NCBI GenBank assembly: GCA_037625715.1
Contig: JASJHQ010000036.1
Span: 1-47,759 of the forward strand
DNA length: 47,759 nt
From: JABAYQ01 sp018608925
GTDB taxonomy: Bacteria; Bacteroidota; Bacteroidia; Flavobacteriales; UBA7312
Direction of reading: 5' to 3'
Numbering within the stretch: position 1 is the first letter of the stretch; each line of letters opens with the position of its first letter. The notes below the pieces were generated by a model, which was given only the letters and a program-made list of their open reading frames with translations, did no database searches and was not told the DNA's origin. The position numbers and the translations under genes are program-made. Of this stretch, positions 1 through 9,211 are shown piece by piece.

Positions 1-71
1 TGTAAAGATATAAAAAAGCTAGAGAGTTGTTGTAGAAAACTTTAAGTAGTCTTATTTGCAAATGGTCAGAC

Positions 72-1226
72 CTACTTGTCTAGTGATTGATATAGACTAA
101 CTATCGAATCGTCATTTCTAAAATTTTTATTTAGATAAATAGACCCATTTTTTCCTAGTTCTATCCTTTTGTCTTCATTGTAGGATAGCTCTTTAATGGC
201 TTCTTTAAACTCATCAAAGTTTTGGTAAACAATTCCACAATTTGCGCTTTCGATTAATTGTTTTTGAGGAGTACAATTTGAAGCAATAATTGCTTTTTTG
301 CCATACATGTATTGGTATATTTTATTGGCTACCCCAGAGTCATGTTGTGGGTTTTTAATAAACGGAGCTACACATATATCGGTATAATAAAGATAGGTCA
401 AAAGTTCCTCAATAGGTATCCAGCTGATGTACTCAATTTGATTTTTTATTGGTTCAATGAAATCGAAAAATTCTTTTCTGTCGGCTTTGTCAATAGGTCC
501 TACAATTTTAAAGCTTAGGTTTTGGTCGTTTAATTCTTTAAAGACTTTAAGTGCTTCAAAAATCCCTCTTCTTTTTGCTACTACACCAAAATAAAATAGT
601 TCTACTTTATCCTTTTTATCGTGAAGTGTATCTATTTCAAAAGAATCAAACAAATCAAAATCGATGGTGTTAGAATAAACAGAAAACCGATCAGATTTAA
701 AATGGTATTTTTCTATTAATTCGGTTTTAAACTCTTCGCTTAAAACAATAATTTTGTCCGAATAATTTAAGTATTCGTTTTCTTTTTCAAACCATCTTTT
801 AGGCTTAACAATAAATTTGTTTAATTTTTTTATTGCCCAAGAGTAGCTATTGATTGCATGAGGAAAATTCTCATGTAAATCTAAAACAAGTTTGCAGTTT
901 TTGTCCGATTTTTCAATGCCCTTTCTACAACATTTTGACATATATAAATCATGGGTATGAATAATGTCTATATCGTATTTGTTGATGAAGTCTTTTACCC
1001 AATAGCTCCACAGCATTTCATAAATGGGCAATCTGTTCATTAAAACAAAAAGGATATTCCTAAGCTTTTTGCTTAGAAATATCCTTTCTTCCTTTAGATC
1101 TTTTTTTGTTTCGTCACCAAATGCCAAAACAAATACTTCATATCCATTTTTTCTAAGTAATGAAACTTCTTTCTTAACCCTTATGTCAGAGTCGAAATCA
1201 TTGTCTACTACTACGCCAATTTTCAT
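72..1226 (-). CDS. Glycosyltransferase family 4 protein
   Basis: A 384-residue predicted cytosolic GT-B glycosyltransferase that would move a sugar from a nucleotide-sugar donor to a surface glycan or lipid acceptor. The N-terminus shows the first Rossmann strand followed by DNDFDSDIR (residues 8-16), a pattern common in Bacteroidota GT4 enzymes. The C-terminal half has the usual donor-binding layout, with a LFYFGVVAKRRG strand-loop, VAPF and a GVANKIYQYMYGKKAIIAS helix-strand. No signal peptide or membrane segment is seen. The start codon shares one base with the stop codon of the upstream M1 peptidase gene (TAATG type), which suggests translational coupling, although no functional link is obvious. 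The donor and acceptor cannot be read from the sequence. The family call is firm; the pathway is unknown. Confidence 0.85.
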   Translation of the reverse strand: MKIGVVVDNDFDSDIRVKKEVSLLRKNGYEVFVLAFGDETKKDLKEERIFLSKKLRNILFVLMNRLPIYEMLWSYWVKDFINKYDIDIIHTHDLYMSKCCRKGIEKSDKNCKLVLDLHENFPHAINSYSWAIKKLNKFIVKPKRWFEKENEYLNYSDKIIVLSEEFKTELIEKYHFKSDRFSVYSNTIDFDLFDSFEIDTLHDKKDKVELFYFGVVAKRRGIFEALKVFKELNDQNLSFKIVGPIDKADRKEFFDFIEPIKNQIEYISWIPIEELLTYLYYTDICVAPFIKNPQHDSGVANKIYQYMYGKKAIIASNCTPQKQLIESANCGIVYQNFDEFKEAIKELSYNEDKRIELGKNGSIYLNKNFRNDDSIVSLYQSLDK

Positions 1227-4200
1227 TAGAATGCTCTTCCTATTCCGAATACGAATTTGTTTGCTTGTAAAGCACTTTCGTCCACATCAGGATATCTATT
1301 TAAGAACATTGGGAAATCAACTCTTAAAACCAATGGTTTTACCATGTCAAGAGTGCCCCAGTTGCTTATAGTTAATGCCACACCAATACCAGCGTCAGCT
1401 CTAAGGTCAGAGAATGCTTCTCTAACGTTGTCTCTAGTAATTTCTGTATTGTTTAGCATTCCGGCATCAGCAAACAGATATGTTTTGATATTTCTTCTGT
1501 ATTTAATTACAGGAATTATTTTTTGAAATTCTAATTCTACGTTTACAGCAACACCAGAAGTATTTTTGTAATTGTTTATGTAATTTCCATTTCCATCTAA
1601 TTCTGGGGCAAGGTAGCCGCTATATCCTCTTAGGTTTAGTCCACCTCCAGAGTGAAAACTATTTGTTTGTGCGCCATAGCCTAACCAATCGTTAGGAATA
1701 AATCCGTTCGATCTTGTGAATTTGTTTTCTACCAATTCTTCTGAGTTTGCTCCCGCAAGATGTAGTTGTGATTCTCCTGCCCAATCTGTTCCTGTTCCGT
1801 ATTGAGCAAAAACTCTAGTGTTAAGTTTAAACTTTTTAATATTGCTTTTGTTTACGGTGTTGAATTTGATGTAAGAATAGTCGTAATCAGAACCAACTGA
1901 AGAACTTACTATTTCGAAATTAATCTTTCCATTTCCTCCAACATAGTTGTAAAGGTGAGACCATCCTAGTGTAGATGTGTTGTTAAACTTTTCGCTTTCC
2001 CATTCATTATATAACAAATAGTTAAGGGAAGATGGTGAAGGTCTGTACATGCTTTTAAATGCTATGTAGAATCTATTTTTCTTTTTGTAATCCAATTTCT
2101 CTAATTCGAACTTGTTTAAAGCTAAACCATCTAAGTATCTAGAATGCAAACCAATAGAAAGGTTTTTGCTAAACTTGTCTAAACCTGTTTTGTAATTTAC
2201 ACGGTAGGAGACAGGGTCATAGTTGTTATCTAGTGAGTCTAAGCTCATTCCAGTGTTTAGCCATACATTTCCTTCCACTCTGTGGTGATAGTTTAAGTAG
2301 TCACCATTAAAGTGTGCTCCAATCTTTAATCCGTCATAAGCATTGTACCATACGTCAGGTCTTAAAAATATCTCGTAATTCTTCCAATCTGGCATATTCC
2401 AAATTTTGGAGTCAAACGCATACTTAGTTGGCATAGTGTTAGAGTTGTTTAGCATATAACTGTCAGCCAATCTGTTTGTTGGGTCAATAACTACTTTCTT
2501 AATTCCTGTTTCAGAACTAATAGTTGTTTTGTACTCTGGGAAAATTTTTCCCCATGCTTCCCATTTATCTAAAACTGTTGCGTCTGTATTTTTAATAAAC
2601 CAGTTGTTAGGAATGTGGTAATGATTGGTGTCATTGTTATTATCAATCGTGATAAAATCAATTGGCATTTGCATTTCACCTTTTCTTTCGAACGTTAGCT
2701 CGTAATCGTTACCTCCTACGTTTTTAAGTCCTGAAATAGAGTAGTCGATTGTTTTAGTTGTTTCGAACCACTGATCAAAAAACCAATTTAAATCTGTTTT
2801 AGAGTGCTCTATAATTGCTTCTTTAAAGTCTTCGAAATAAGGGTGAGCCATTTTCCATTTCTGGAAATAGTGCTGCATAGATTCTAAAAATAATTCTTCC
2901 CCTAAAACATATTCTAGGTTATAAATCATTGCTGCTGTTTTGTAATACACATGTCTGTATCCACCTCCATGTCCTAGAGAGCTTTCGAAATCATCGGAGT
3001 GAGTATTTAGTCTAGGATCATTAAACTTAGTAGCATCTCTCATGTAAGCGTAGTAGACTCTTGAGTCAGTAGCTTTTACGGCTTTCTTAAATTTATTACG
3101 GTAATTGTTGTCGCTTTTTTCTTCTACTAAATATTCGCCATCAATTTTATTTAATGCCCAAGCAGTTAAAAACTGAGTGAATCCTTCGTCCATAGCAGCT
3201 CTGTATGTTTCGTTAGAACCAACCTGTCCGTAAAACCATTGGTGACCTATTTCGTGCGCTAAAAGACCTCTGTATCCAGGGTCAGAACCTCCGTCTAGAG
3301 TAATCATAGGATATTCCATTCCGTCTCTTGCGTCAGCTACAATAATCTTATTGTAAGTATACATTCCTATGTCTTCAGAAAATACTCTAATTACTTCTGC
3401 AGCAAAACTAGCAGCGTTTTGCCATTTAGAAGCGTGAGGTTCTTGAACAAGCGATATAGCACTTATGCCATTCCAGACTACTTCTCCAATTCTATAAGTT
3501 GGGTCGGCTGTAAAAGCAAAATCGTGAACGTTTTCAGCGTGGTAAATCCATGTTTTTCTTGATAAACTATCGTAAGGAGTAATGATAGATGGTTTTGAGT
3601 TCCACACTTTATCAGCAAAGTTCTTAATGTCTAATTTTTCTCTCAAATCAGCAGGCATTACATCTTCTTTGTTTTGAAGAGCACCGGTTGCTTCTACAAC
3701 AAAGTTAGATGCAAAAGTTAGTTCTACATCAAAGGTTCCGAAATCTCCGTAAAACTCTTTTCCTAAGTGCTGGTCTTTTGTCCAACCAAATTTGTGATCG
3801 TAAACAGAAATTCTAGGATACCATAAAACACCATCGTAATGCTTGTAACCAAACGCATTAAATGTTTTCATTCTTCTTCTCAGAGAACCATTGTCAAAAT
3901 ATGTTTTGAAAATAATATCGAAAGTAATTTGCTCTCCACTTTTTAATGGTTTGTCGAGGAATACTTTAAGTATAGTATTGTCAATTTCGGTTTTTAATTT
4001 AAGGTCATTGGCCTTTATCGATTCTACATCAGTACCTAAACCTTGAGCTTCGTATTCTCCATACTCAGGATCTTTGTTGTTTTGATGGTGTAATTCCGAA
4101 CAGTACGAGCCAGGAGTAAATGCGTTTTGATATAAGTGAAAATATACTTCTGTTAAATCATCCGGAGAGTTGTTCCAATAGGTTAGTTGTTGTTCTCCAT

Positions 4201-4405
4201 CAATAATATCTGTTCTTTCGTCAATATTTGCTTTAATCTTATAATGAACATCTTGTTGCCAATATCCTACAGGTGCTTTGTTACCCCAGTAATTTGGGTT
4301 GTCAGCTTGTCTGTACGTATTTGGAGTAGATACAGGATTATATTCGCTTTGTGCGAAAGAAAATAACACAACGAAGTTTAGTAATAATACTAGAAAATTT
4401 CTCAT
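1226..4405 (-). CDS. M1 family metallopeptidase fused to an Omp85-like outer-membrane barrel
   Basis: A 1059-residue protein with a signal peptide (MRNFLVLLLNFVVLFSFAQ). Residues about 40-620 form an M1 aminopeptidase-type domain: DGMEYPM stands where the GxMEN exopeptidase motif lies, the zinc site is HEIGH (384-388), and the third ligand is E407 (HExxH-x18-E). Ordinary M1 enzymes stop soon after this domain. Here about 400 further residues look like an Omp85-superfamily barrel: an opening strand of the type FLRPDVWYNAYDGLKIG, a loop-6-type motif GGGLNLRGY (R926, 133 residues from the end), a strand LVLRVDFPMF, and a C-terminal phenylalanine. The protein is therefore probably held in the outer membrane by its own barrel, with the peptidase on one face. 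It follows the TonB receptor gene after 46 bases and has its own promoter. The M1 call is firm; the barrel is inferred from motifs. Confidence 0.87.
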   Translation of the reverse strand: MRNFLVLLLNFVVLFSFAQSEYNPVSTPNTYRQADNPNYWGNKAPVGYWQQDVHYKIKANIDERTDIIDGEQQLTYWNNSPDDLTEVYFHLYQNAFTPGSYCSELHHQNNKDPEYGEYEAQGLGTDVESIKANDLKLKTEIDNTILKVFLDKPLKSGEQITFDIIFKTYFDNGSLRRRMKTFNAFGYKHYDGVLWYPRISVYDHKFGWTKDQHLGKEFYGDFGTFDVELTFASNFVVEATGALQNKEDVMPADLREKLDIKNFADKVWNSKPSIITPYDSLSRKTWIYHAENVHDFAFTADPTYRIGEVVWNGISAISLVQEPHASKWQNAASFAAEVIRVFSEDIGMYTYNKIIVADARDGMEYPMITLDGGSDPGYRGLLAHEIGHQWFYGQVGSNETYRAAMDEGFTQFLTAWALNKIDGEYLVEEKSDNNYRNKFKKAVKATDSRVYYAYMRDATKFNDPRLNTHSDDFESSLGHGGGYRHVYYKTAAMIYNLEYVLGEELFLESMQHYFQKWKMAHPYFEDFKEAIIEHSKTDLNWFFDQWFETTKTIDYSISGLKNVGGNDYELTFERKGEMQMPIDFITIDNNNDTNHYHIPNNWFIKNTDATVLDKWEAWGKIFPEYKTTISSETGIKKVVIDPTNRLADSYMLNNSNTMPTKYAFDSKIWNMPDWKNYEIFLRPDVWYNAYDGLKIGAHFNGDYLNYHHRVEGNVWLNTGMSLDSLDNNYDPVSYRVNYKTGLDKFSKNLSIGLHSRYLDGLALNKFELEKLDYKKKNRFYIAFKSMYRPSPSSLNYLLYNEWESEKFNNTSTLGWSHLYNYVGGNGKINFEIVSSSVGSDYDYSYIKFNTVNKSNIKKFKLNTRVFAQYGTGTDWAGESQLHLAGANSEELVENKFTRSNGFIPNDWLGYGAQTNSFHSGGGLNLRGYSGYLAPELDGNGNYINNYKNTSGVAVNVELEFQKIIPVIKYRRNIKTYLFADAGMLNNTEITRDNVREAFSDLRADAGIGVALTISNWGTLDMVKPLVLRVDFPMFLNRYPDVDESALQANKFVFGIGRAF

Positions 4406-4434
4406 AATAAAATTTTTGTTTTAAGTAAGGGTGG

Positions 4435-4463
4435 CAAATATAGGAAAAACCTTAGAAATCAAT
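4435..4463 (-). promoter_or_regulatory. Predicted promoter of the M1 peptidase gene
   Basis: On the minus strand there is a perfect Bacteroidota -7 element, TATATTTG (4442-4435), with ATTG (4463-4460) 17 bases upstream as the -33 element. The predicted start of transcription is near 4428, giving a leader of about 20 bases before the ATG at 4405. The -33 part lies inside the end of the TonB receptor gene. The -7 match is exact; the spacing is a little shorter than the usual 19. Confidence 0.5.
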
Positions 4464-6884
4464 ATGAAGTTTTAGATTTATGAGACGAGTGGTTAGTCGG
4501 TTAGGAACACCGAATTGAAGACCACTAGTGTCTCTTATCCAAAGGAAAGAAATTGTATTGTCGATATCTAAGAGGTTAAAAACTTCTAAGCTTAGCCAAG
4601 CTGCCTCAGTTTTCTTGAAGGGATTGTATTTTTTCTTACCTTTTATATTTGCAGAAAAACCGATGTCTACTCTTTTGTAACTAGGAATTTCGAATTCATA
4701 TTGGCCTTTATAAGCACGAGGTGGAGTTAATGGTAGCCTAGATCCGTAGACTAAATTAAGATGCATTTTAAAATTCGGATTTTTGGGTAAGTAGTCCTGA
4801 AAAAACAAAGAAAAGTTTACTCTTTGATCAGTTGGTCTTGCATAATAACCTGGCTCTATTGTTTCACCGTTTTGATCGATATAGCTATCGTCTAAAATAT
4901 CTGCTTCTGTTTTTAGTATAGAAAGACTTGCCCAAGACTCTATTCCTTTAACAAATTCTCCGTTTATTCTAAAATCGAATCCTTTTGCATATCCTACAGC
5001 ACTATTTTCAGCATAATATCTTATTCTGATGTTATCTACTTCATAAGGAATAATATTTTTCAAGTCTTTATAATAAAGTTCTGAAACAATTTTGAAAGGT
5101 CGTTGCCATATTTTGAAATTATAATCGGCACCAAGTACAAAATGAATAGACTGTTGCGATTTAATATTTCTATTTATTACTCCATCAAAGTTTCTTAACT
5201 CTCTATAAAATGGAGTTTGGTAATAATAGCCAGTAGAGAATCGGAACAAAATATCTCTATCCCAAATAGGAGTGTAGGAGATAGAAGTTCTGGGGCTAAA
5301 TAAATATTCTTCATTAAGATCCCAGTAACTAGTTCTTATTCCTGCATTTATATTAAACTGGCCTATTTTTTGTTCCGATAACAGATAAGCGTTTAATCGA
5401 TTGGAATTTAATTCAATATCGGTTTTTAAAGAGTAATCTAGTTCGAAGTTTGGAGAGCTATTTATTGATGTGCCTAATTGGTTTTGTGGGTGTGGCAGTG
5501 AGAAGGCAGAAGAATCGATTAGTATCCATTCACTGATTTGATCTTTAATTATTTCTCTTTGTGCTTTTATACCCCATTTAAGATTTATGTTTTTTTCAAA
5601 TAAACTTCCTATGTGTTCTATATTAAAAACATTAGCTCTTAAAAAATTTCTAGCATGATTTAAATGGGTTCCTACGCCAATGTTTGATGTTGCTTCTCCA
5701 AAAGACTCAGAGCCTAAATCGCCATCTACTTGGGAAAGGTAGTACTGACCTAAGATATCATAAGTTTCGCTTTCGAAAGTTTGAAAACCTGTAATGTTTA
5801 ATCTTAGGTTTATGTTTTCTTTTGGTTGGTGTTTTAAAGAATAAGAGCCAAAATAAGTTTGGTATTGATCAATTTCTTGTCCTTCAAAATATACAAATAG
5901 CTCTAGTGGTAGGCTTATAGTTCCGAATCTTGTAGTTTTAGTTTGTGGTATGTGTTGAAATTTATTTTTTGATAAGTTGCTTAAAAAACTCATCGACCAA
6001 TTGTCGTTTATTTTATAATTCAATAATGACTGAACGTCAACAAAGTTTGGCTTGTATTCTCCTTCTGTATCTAGGCTGTTTAGCAAGTAGCTATTTGATT
6101 TTCTTCTTGCTCCAATTAAATATGAAAATTTTCTTGATTTGCTAATTCCTTCAAAATGCAAGCTCTGGGTCAGTAAACTAAAGGTAACAGAACCTCCAAT
6201 TTTTGTAGGGTTGCTATACTGTATGTCTAAAACCGACGACATTTTGTCTCCATATTTCGCGGAATATCCTCCAGCAGAAAAAGCGATTGATTCTACTAAG
6301 GCAGAATTAATAAACGATAACCCTTCTTGTTGACCTGACCTTATAAGAAATGGTCTGTAAACTTCCACGCCATTTACGTAAACAAGGTTTTCGTCAAAAT
6401 TACCACCTCTTACCGAGTATTGAGAGCTTAATTCGTTTGAAGAGCTAACTCCTGGAAGGGTTTTTATTAAATCTTCAACACCACCATTAGAGGTCGGTAT
6501 AACATTAGCGAATTTAGAGTCTATCTTTTCGAAAGTTGAGTTTCTGTTAAAATCATCTTCTACAACCACATTGTCTATGCTAATGCCAATTGTTTTCATT
6601 TCTATGTTTAAGGCATAAGCTTGTCCTTTTTTTAGCATAGGAATTTTAACCTCTTTGGCTTTAAAGCCTATAAAAGTATATTGTAAATTTTGAAATTGGT
6701 TGGCCTTTACAGAAATATTATATTTTCCGTTTATATCCGATATACTTCCTTTTTCGATAGAGGATAAGTAAATGTTTACACCTTCCAGAGGTTTTCCTTC
6801 TTGATCAACAATAATTCCGGTTACTTCTTGAGAGAAAGCAATGGAAGAAATAAAAAATAAAAGAAGGAAAAAGAGGTGTTTCAT
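4452..6884 (-). CDS. TonB-dependent receptor with carboxypeptidase-like regulatory domain
   Basis: An 810-residue outer-membrane receptor expected to import a ligand using TonB/ExbBD energy. I place the start at the ATG at 6884, because it is followed directly by a clean signal peptide (MKHLFFLLLFFISSIAFSQ); an upstream in-frame start at 6917 would put 11 residues in front of it. The order is: signal peptide, a CarboxypepD_reg-like beta domain (EVTGIIVDQEGKPLEGVNIY), a plug domain with VEDLIKTLPGVSS, SQYSVRGGNFDENLVYVNGV and GGYSAKYGDKMSSVLDI, then a barrel of about 600 residues ending in the typical aromatic residue (HIDF). No SusD partner is next to it, so a glycan-specific SusC role is not supported. 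The M1-barrel gene lies 46 bases downstream on the same strand. The ligand is unknown. Confidence 0.9.
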   Translation of the reverse strand: MKHLFFLLLFFISSIAFSQEVTGIIVDQEGKPLEGVNIYLSSIEKGSISDINGKYNISVKANQFQNLQYTFIGFKAKEVKIPMLKKGQAYALNIEMKTIGISIDNVVVEDDFNRNSTFEKIDSKFANVIPTSNGGVEDLIKTLPGVSSSNELSSQYSVRGGNFDENLVYVNGVEVYRPFLIRSGQQEGLSFINSALVESIAFSAGGYSAKYGDKMSSVLDIQYSNPTKIGGSVTFSLLTQSLHFEGISKSRKFSYLIGARRKSNSYLLNSLDTEGEYKPNFVDVQSLLNYKINDNWSMSFLSNLSKNKFQHIPQTKTTRFGTISLPLELFVYFEGQEIDQYQTYFGSYSLKHQPKENINLRLNITGFQTFESETYDILGQYYLSQVDGDLGSESFGEATSNIGVGTHLNHARNFLRANVFNIEHIGSLFEKNINLKWGIKAQREIIKDQISEWILIDSSAFSLPHPQNQLGTSINSSPNFELDYSLKTDIELNSNRLNAYLLSEQKIGQFNINAGIRTSYWDLNEEYLFSPRTSISYTPIWDRDILFRFSTGYYYQTPFYRELRNFDGVINRNIKSQQSIHFVLGADYNFKIWQRPFKIVSELYYKDLKNIIPYEVDNIRIRYYAENSAVGYAKGFDFRINGEFVKGIESWASLSILKTEADILDDSYIDQNGETIEPGYYARPTDQRVNFSLFFQDYLPKNPNFKMHLNLVYGSRLPLTPPRAYKGQYEFEIPSYKRVDIGFSANIKGKKKYNPFKKTEAAWLSLEVFNLLDIDNTISFLWIRDTSGLQFGVPNRLTTRLINLKLHIDF

Positions 6885-6893
6885 ATTGAGTGT

Positions 6894-6901
6894 CAAATAT
6901 A
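6894..6901 (-). promoter_or_regulatory. Possible -7 element for the TonB receptor gene
   Basis: An exact TATATTTG -7 element on the minus strand ends about 10 bases before the ATG at 6884, which would give an almost leaderless transcript. No TTTG lies at the expected 19-base spacing; TTTTG is present only 13 bases upstream. If real, the element supports 6884 over 6917 as the start codon. Confidence 0.3.
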
Positions 6902-6910
6902 AAATTAAGT

Positions 6911-6941
6911 TTTGCAAAATGTAATTCTAATATTATATTTG
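6911..6941 (+). promoter_or_regulatory. Promoter of the arsenate reductase gene
   Basis: TTTG (6911-6914), exactly 19 bases, then TATATTTG (6934-6941) match the Bacteroidota sigma-A promoter consensus in both elements and spacing. Transcription would start near 6948, about 24 bases before the ATG at 6972. No clear operator was seen around it. Confidence 0.7.
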
Positions 6942-6971
6942 TTTAGTTAACTTATAAATTTTAGAATTATT

Positions 6972-7376
6972 ATGATGAGTGTTTTAGTGTTGTGTACGGG
7001 GAATTCTTGCAGGTCACAAATGGCCGAAGGTTGGTTAAGGTTTTATCATAGTGATAAAATGGAGGTATTTAGCGCTGGACTTGAAGCTCACGGAATAAAT
7101 CCTTATATGAAACAAGTGATGGAGTTATCCGATATTAATATAGACAGCCACACTTCTAATACAATGCAAGAATACGAGCACAAGCAATTCGATTTAGTGA
7201 TTACGGTTTGTGATCATGCTAAAGATAATTGCCCTTATTTTAGTGATGCTAAATTAAGATTGCACCAAGCTTTTGAAGACCCTGCTGACGCTAAAGGTAG
7301 TGATGAAGAAAAGTTAGTTATTTACTCGATGGTAAGAGATCAAATACAAGACTATTGTAGAGAGTTGTCGTTCTAA
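6972..7376 (+). CDS. arsC: Thioredoxin-type arsenate reductase (ArsC, LMW phosphatase fold)
   Basis: A 134-residue cytosolic enzyme of the low-molecular-weight tyrosine phosphatase fold. In this family it reduces arsenate to arsenite using three cysteines and thioredoxin. The catalytic loop CTGNSCR (C8 to R14, CX5R) follows the first strand. The two relay cysteines are C80 and C87 in VCDHAKDNCP, spaced seven apart as in the Staphylococcus aureus pI258 enzyme. The general-acid Asp is D103 in FEDPAD. The three cysteines separate it from plain protein tyrosine phosphatases. No arsR, arsB or acr3 is adjacent, so a housekeeping or orphan role is possible. It has its own promoter, and its end overlaps the convergent M23 gene by 4 bases. 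A second ATG follows the first directly; either could be the start. Confidence 0.88.
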   Translation: MMSVLVLCTGNSCRSQMAEGWLRFYHSDKMEVFSAGLEAHGINPYMKQVMELSDINIDSHTSNTMQEYEHKQFDLVITVCDHAKDNCPYFSDAKLRLHQAFEDPADAKGSDEEKLVIYSMVRDQIQDYCRELSF

Positions 7377-9079
7377 TAATAAAAGATTGCTTCGTAATTA
7401 CTTTCATTATTAAGCTTATCGCTAACTTTTAATTCGAATTTGTGTTTTCCTTTTGCTAGGTCTTTCTCAAAGTAATGGGTTAGACGACTATTTTTAGGAT
7501 CATATTCCATAATTATCCATTGCCCATTTATTTTACCTCTATAAGTGTCTATTCCACTAAAGTTGTCTTTAATTGTCATCTTTAGTGTGGAAGATGTCAT
7601 TGTTTTTCCAGGGAAGATATTTAAACCTTTTATAGTTGGCTTAATAGTATCCATTGAAACTGTGTAATCTCCAAAAGAATAGATTTTAGCTTTAATTTTC
7701 CCGTCTATATATTGCCCCCCAGAATAGCTGAGAACATTATTTCTATTAACCTTCGCCAAGCATAGTTTTGAACAAATGGAGTCAGGATGATCAGCTACAT
7801 TTATTGATAGAGAAAGGTTGTTGTGAATGGGAGTGTTTTGGTTGTGTATTTGATGAATGCTTGAAAAACTATTTGCTAGAGTGTCTTTTTTGTTTGTGTA
7901 TTTAAAATATACAAGGTCGTAAAAAGATTTCTTATTTGATTTAAGCTCAATATATTCGTTTTTGAAGGTTTGATTAGCCCCATGTACAAATATAAAAGAG
8001 GTTAGAGAATCAGATGTAACTATTTCTTGCTCTTTGTTTCGTTTACTAACGTCAAAAGCTAAAATGGACTGATTTTTGTAAAAGTCACTAACAATAATCT
8101 TGATGTTGACGCTTTCATTTTTTCCAAAAGAAATAAAACCACTATCAACTAGAGAATCATAAATAGAAAGTTTGTTGTGAGGATCAATAAAACATTTGTG
8201 GAAGTTTTTTTTGTTTTTTATTTTCTCATGAAAGTCGCTGTGCGATTTAATGTATTTAGTTTCGCTAAATGCAAACTCATCCATTTTCACTCTATAAACT
8301 AGGCTGTCATTCACTATAAGAGCAATTTTATATACCCCATTTTTATTATTAGCTCCATTTAGTAAATCGTATGTAGAAATGGAAATTCCGAAAGTATTGT
8401 TAGCCTCTAGATTTGAATCTAAATAGTAGTTGCCATTGTTTCCTTTAACGGCTCTCTTTTCTGTTTTATATGTCCCTTTTAAATCCGTTTTTTCATAAAG
8501 TTTAATCTCTTTAATAATAGGAGCGATGTTGTCTTTGATGTCAAAGCCAAAATTCATTCCGTTTTGAGGTTTTTGTGTTTTAGTGTCTCTTAGTTCGAAA
8601 TGTAAATGCGGAGCAAAAGAACTGCCCGAATTTCCCGAAAGAGCTATTATTTCTCCTTTTTTAACTACAATTTCATTTGTGTCTGGAAAGATTTCAATTG
8701 CGAATGATTCTTTAGAGTACTGTTCTTTTTTTACAATGGCTTCAATTTTATCGTTATACCTCATTATGTGAGCGTAAACTGATGTGTATCCGTTCGGATG
8801 TTTAATATAAATTGCTTTTCCGTAGCCAGAAGGAGATACTTTTATTCTAGAAACATATCCGTCAGCTACAGAATATATTTTTAATCCTGAAGCTCCTTTT
8901 GTTTTAAAATCAATTCCTGCATGAAAATGATTTGGTCTTAATTCTCCAAAAGTTCCTGATAAAATAAGAGGAATGTCTAAAGGTGATCTGAAATAGTTTT
9001 CAGCAACATTATTATCTTGAGCATTTGTAAGGCTTAATGAAAATAGAAAAATTAAAATAAAACAAAATTCTTTTGACAT
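7373..9079 (-). CDS. Secreted M23 (LytM) family metallopeptidase
   Basis: A 568-residue exported protein with a signal peptide (MSKEFCFILIFLFSLSLTNAQ). The M23 domain occupies about residues 30-170 with the zinc ligands H53 and D57 (HAGID) and the HLHFEL motif (H158, H160), plus GDG/GYG-type beta turns (VADGYVSRIKVSPSGYGKAI). All ligands are present, so it is predicted to be an active peptidoglycan endopeptidase rather than an EnvC-like activator. The remaining 400 residues are beta-rich, have no motif I recognise, and end with an Ig-like stretch (DTIKPTIKGLNIFPGKTM). This large C-terminal extension is common in Bacteroidota M23 proteins. It probably acts in the periplasm on cell-wall cross-links. 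It is convergent with arsC with a 4-base overlap and divergent from the zapA operon, 132 bases away. Confidence 0.88.
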   Translation of the reverse strand: MSKEFCFILIFLFSLSLTNAQDNNVAENYFRSPLDIPLILSGTFGELRPNHFHAGIDFKTKGASGLKIYSVADGYVSRIKVSPSGYGKAIYIKHPNGYTSVYAHIMRYNDKIEAIVKKEQYSKESFAIEIFPDTNEIVVKKGEIIALSGNSGSSFAPHLHFELRDTKTQKPQNGMNFGFDIKDNIAPIIKEIKLYEKTDLKGTYKTEKRAVKGNNGNYYLDSNLEANNTFGISISTYDLLNGANNKNGVYKIALIVNDSLVYRVKMDEFAFSETKYIKSHSDFHEKIKNKKNFHKCFIDPHNKLSIYDSLVDSGFISFGKNESVNIKIIVSDFYKNQSILAFDVSKRNKEQEIVTSDSLTSFIFVHGANQTFKNEYIELKSNKKSFYDLVYFKYTNKKDTLANSFSSIHQIHNQNTPIHNNLSLSINVADHPDSICSKLCLAKVNRNNVLSYSGGQYIDGKIKAKIYSFGDYTVSMDTIKPTIKGLNIFPGKTMTSSTLKMTIKDNFSGIDTYRGKINGQWIIMEYDPKNSRLTHYFEKDLAKGKHKFELKVSDKLNNESNYEAIFYY

Positions 9080-9145
9080 AATTGGATAAGGGTTTTGTAA
9101 AATAAAGGTGCTAAAATAAAAACATAAAAAATAATAACGTTATTC

Positions 9146-9176
9146 TTTGCTAATTTATATTGCAATCTTAACTTTG
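9146..9176 (+). promoter_or_regulatory. Promoter of the coiled-coil/zapA/6S RNA operon
   Basis: TTTG (9146-9149), exactly 19 bases, then TAACTTTG (9169-9176) is a full match to the Bacteroidota consensus. The predicted start of transcription is near 9183, about 29 bases ahead of the ATG at 9212. It is the only strong promoter before zapA, so it could drive the coiled-coil gene, zapA and possibly the 6S RNA precursor. Confidence 0.7.
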
Positions 9177-9211
9177 TAATAAATCTTTTTAATCTACTTT
9201 GATCTGTTTAA

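Noticed and set aside
1..71. Part of a further gene at the left edge
   Set aside because: Only 71 bases, with stops and no recognisable peptide; nothing can be supported.
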